Shown: piece by piece, positions 62,665 through 64,000 of the stretch
Layout of the letters: every line of letters starts with the position of its first letter
Numbering within the stretch: position 1 is the stretch's first letter
Assembly: GCF_900120125.1 (NCBI RefSeq)
Contig: NZ_LT635546.1
Location: 650,390 to 714,389, forward strand
Source: Gemella massiliensis
Lineage (GTDB): Bacteria; Bacillota; Bacilli; Staphylococcales; Gemellaceae
DNA length: 64,000 nucleotides
Reading direction: 5' to 3'
Position numbers and translations under genes: made by a program
The notes under the pieces: model-generated
Told to the model about the DNA's origin: nothing
Database searches by the model: none
Seen by the model: only the letters and a program-made list of their open reading frames with translations

Positions 62665-63652
62665 TATTTTCGTCCATTACTTCTATAATTATTTGAGTAT
62701 ATTCAAGAGCAAATATAAATTCAGGATTATACTCATATTTTATTTTATCGTCATTTCTAAGTGGTGCATAAAATGATTTAACCAAAATAGGATAAATATT
62801 ATCAAGCAACAATTTAACATTGTCATTTTCATATAATTCTTTTAAAAATGAAAAAACTTTTCTTACACTATAAATAAATTCTTCTTTGGTTGGTGTACTT
62901 GTTTTGGTATAACTTTCCAATTTTGTTGAAAAACTTAAAATATTCTTTTTATCTTTCTTCGTAGCAAAAGTTCTAAGATCATCAATTAATTCATACATAT
63001 AATTAAAGAAATTCTCAACATTTTCAAGGTATTCATTATTTATTATTTTAGATTCATTTTTCAATAATAAACTATTAATATTATAATCTGTCACAAATAA
63101 ATAAATTTTGTATAAATCAGCAAATTCAATATCGGTTAACTGACAATAATCGGTAATAATCGATTGTAAACTTTTCTCTTCCTTATAAATATTATATATT
63201 GTATTTAACCAAATAAATTCTTCTAATTGTTTATCATTAATAAGAGTTATTAAATAATTGTTAAAATTATACTTTTTCTCCTCTTCAAATAACACAGCCG
63301 TTCTATTTTCAATTTTTGTTAATATAGAATAAAATTCCTCCTCAATTTCTTTGTTATAATTTTTACTATCAAATTCTGATTTTAAACTTGCTTTAATTCT
63401 AATAAATTCATCTTTACTGTTATCAAAATTTTCTATTCTTTCCTTATATACTTCATTAAATTCCGGTTTTTGAGAATGATAAAATAATTCAATAGCTTTA
63501 TTAAAATCCAATAGTTTATTCAGTATTTTTATATATGCTACTTTTATATTTTTATCATCTGATATATAATTAATTTTTTTCAATGCTTTCAGTATATCTT
63601 TTTTATTCTCGCCGGTTAATACCAAAGTTTTTTCGTCTTCCAAATAAAACAT
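62654..63652 (-). CDS. Uncharacterised protein coupled to dnaB
   Basis: A 332-residue acidic, all-helical-looking cytoplasmic protein with no membrane segment and no motif I recognise. Its start reads MFYLEDEKTLVLTGENKKDI. Its end overlaps dnaB by 11 bases, so it is translationally coupled to the helicase-loading genes. In staphylococci nrdR occupies this position, but the product has neither the zinc ribbon nor the ATP-cone of NrdR. A role in replication is guilt by association only. Confidence 0.65.
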   Translation of the reverse strand: MFYLEDEKTLVLTGENKKDILKALKKINYISDDKNIKVAYIKILNKLLDFNKAIELFYHSQKPEFNEVYKERIENFDNSKDEFIRIKASLKSEFDSKNYNKEIEEEFYSILTKIENRTAVLFEEEKKYNFNNYLITLINDKQLEEFIWLNTIYNIYKEEKSLQSIITDYCQLTDIEFADLYKIYLFVTDYNINSLLLKNESKIINNEYLENVENFFNYMYELIDDLRTFATKKDKKNILSFSTKLESYTKTSTPTKEEFIYSVRKVFSFLKELYENDNVKLLLDNIYPILVKSFYAPLRNDDKIKYEYNPEFIFALEYTQIIIEVMDENNGK

Positions 63653-63735
63653 TTCTCTACCTCCATTAGTAGTTTACTCTAATATAATACTCCATTTTCT
63701 CTTTAAAATCAAAATAAAAGTAAAACCATATAATA

Positions 63736-63772
63736 AAAAATCACACTTATTATCTATATAAGCATGATTTTT
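63736..63772 (-). terminator. Terminator of the rRNA operon
   Basis: AAAAATCA / TGATTTTT arms (63736-63743 with 63765-63772) with an inner CTTAT/ATAAG stem, about 30 bases after 5S rRNA. Confidence 0.7.
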
Positions 63773-63800
63773 ATCCCAAAAGGTTTTTCTTAATTTCAAA

Positions 63801-63916
63801 AGCCTGGCAACGATCTAGCCTCGCAGGGCGTAAACCCAACTACTCTCGACGCTAAAGAGCTTAACTTCTGTGTTCGGTATGGGTACAGGTGTGTCCTCTT
63901 TGCTATCGCCACCAGA
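63801..63916 (-). rRNA. rrf: 5S ribosomal RNA
   Basis: About 116 bases on the minus strand: begins TCTGGTGGCGATAGC, contains the conserved ACACCTGTACCCATACCGAA and GAACACAGAAGTTAAGCTC, and ends GTTGCCAGGC, pairing with the 5' end. The exact ends are uncertain by 1-3 bases. It closes a leftward rRNA operon. Confidence 0.95.
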
Positions 63917-63986
63917 CGAAAACTTTATACTCATATTATATCAATTCCTCTCCTTTTGTCAACTTCTTTACTTCTCTGCTTCTACT

Positions 63987-64000
63987 CTCTGATTAAGTCC
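63987..64000 (-). rRNA. rrl: 23S ribosomal RNA, extreme 3' end (partial)
   Basis: On the minus strand the window starts GGACTTAATCAGAG, matching the last bases of 23S rRNA in Bacilli (GACTTAATC-type end). The body lies beyond the window; the 3' boundary is approximate. Confidence 0.55.

Noticed and set aside
1..64000. CRISPR arrays, tRNA genes, prophage structural genes
   Set aside because: No regularly spaced direct repeats, no cloverleaf sequences and no phage structural proteins were found in the window.

Overview
The window comes from an AT-rich (roughly 30% G+C by eye) low-GC Firmicute of the class Bacilli. Gene content and order are Staphylococcus/Bacillus-like: mraZ-rsmH-ftsL-pbpB-mraY-murD-divIB-ftsA-ftsZ, smc-ftsY, dnaB-dnaI, tmk-holB-yabB-yazA-rsmI, and murJ-rsuA-pepV-ccrZ. 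A reduced gene set and diverged proteins make a Gemella-like organism my best guess; the genus is inference. The standard code applies: TGA ends dnaB (overlapping the dnaI start as ATGA), hemW and the GIY-YIG gene, and Trp is TGG.

Layout. 1-9.1 kb: end of a TrkH-type K+ transporter, the rsmI/yazA/yabB/holB/tmk block, two aminotransferases (one is ilvE), a formate/nitrite channel and BrnQ. 9.5-18.4 kb: topA, map, a HAD phosphatase, ccrZ, pepV, rsuA-type synthase, lipid II flippase. 18.8-20.2 kb: an NADH peroxidase/oxidase family flavoenzyme. 20.3-30.1 kb: secDF, HAD phosphatase, GtrA protein, prfC, murE, a methyltransferase, a purine permease. 30.5-35.3 kb: an accessory island with an ISL3-type transposase, IS3 debris, small plasmid-like genes and a probable antisense RNA. 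35.4-50.3 kb: ileS with an Ile T-box leader, then the division/cell-wall cluster, interrupted between divIB and ftsA by an IS with a perfect 8-bp target duplication. 50.4-63.7 kb: thioredoxin-like gene, ftsY, smc, rnc, hemW, lepA, recX, dnaI, dnaB and an uncharacterised gene coupled to dnaB. The right end holds 5S rRNA and the last bases of 23S rRNA.

The most striking observation is the flavoenzyme at 18821-20182. Its single in-frame UGA is codon 42, exactly where this family has its redox-active cysteine (Cys42), with His10 conserved. The UGA is followed by a perfect 8-bp hairpin with a G-containing loop at the distance expected of a bacterial SECIS element. A gene caller would truncate it to start at 19133. 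I read it as a selenocysteine enzyme, although no sel genes lie in the window to confirm it.

Other noteworthy points: a promoter-plus-terminator unit of about 80 nt antisense to the leader of a small-gene operon; palindromes placed between -35 and -10 of three island promoters; an A9 tract breaking a small peptide gene; a MraZ operator of three 10-bp repeats; a family of near-identical terminator hairpins; and a division cluster lacking murG, ftsW and the ylm/divIVA genes.
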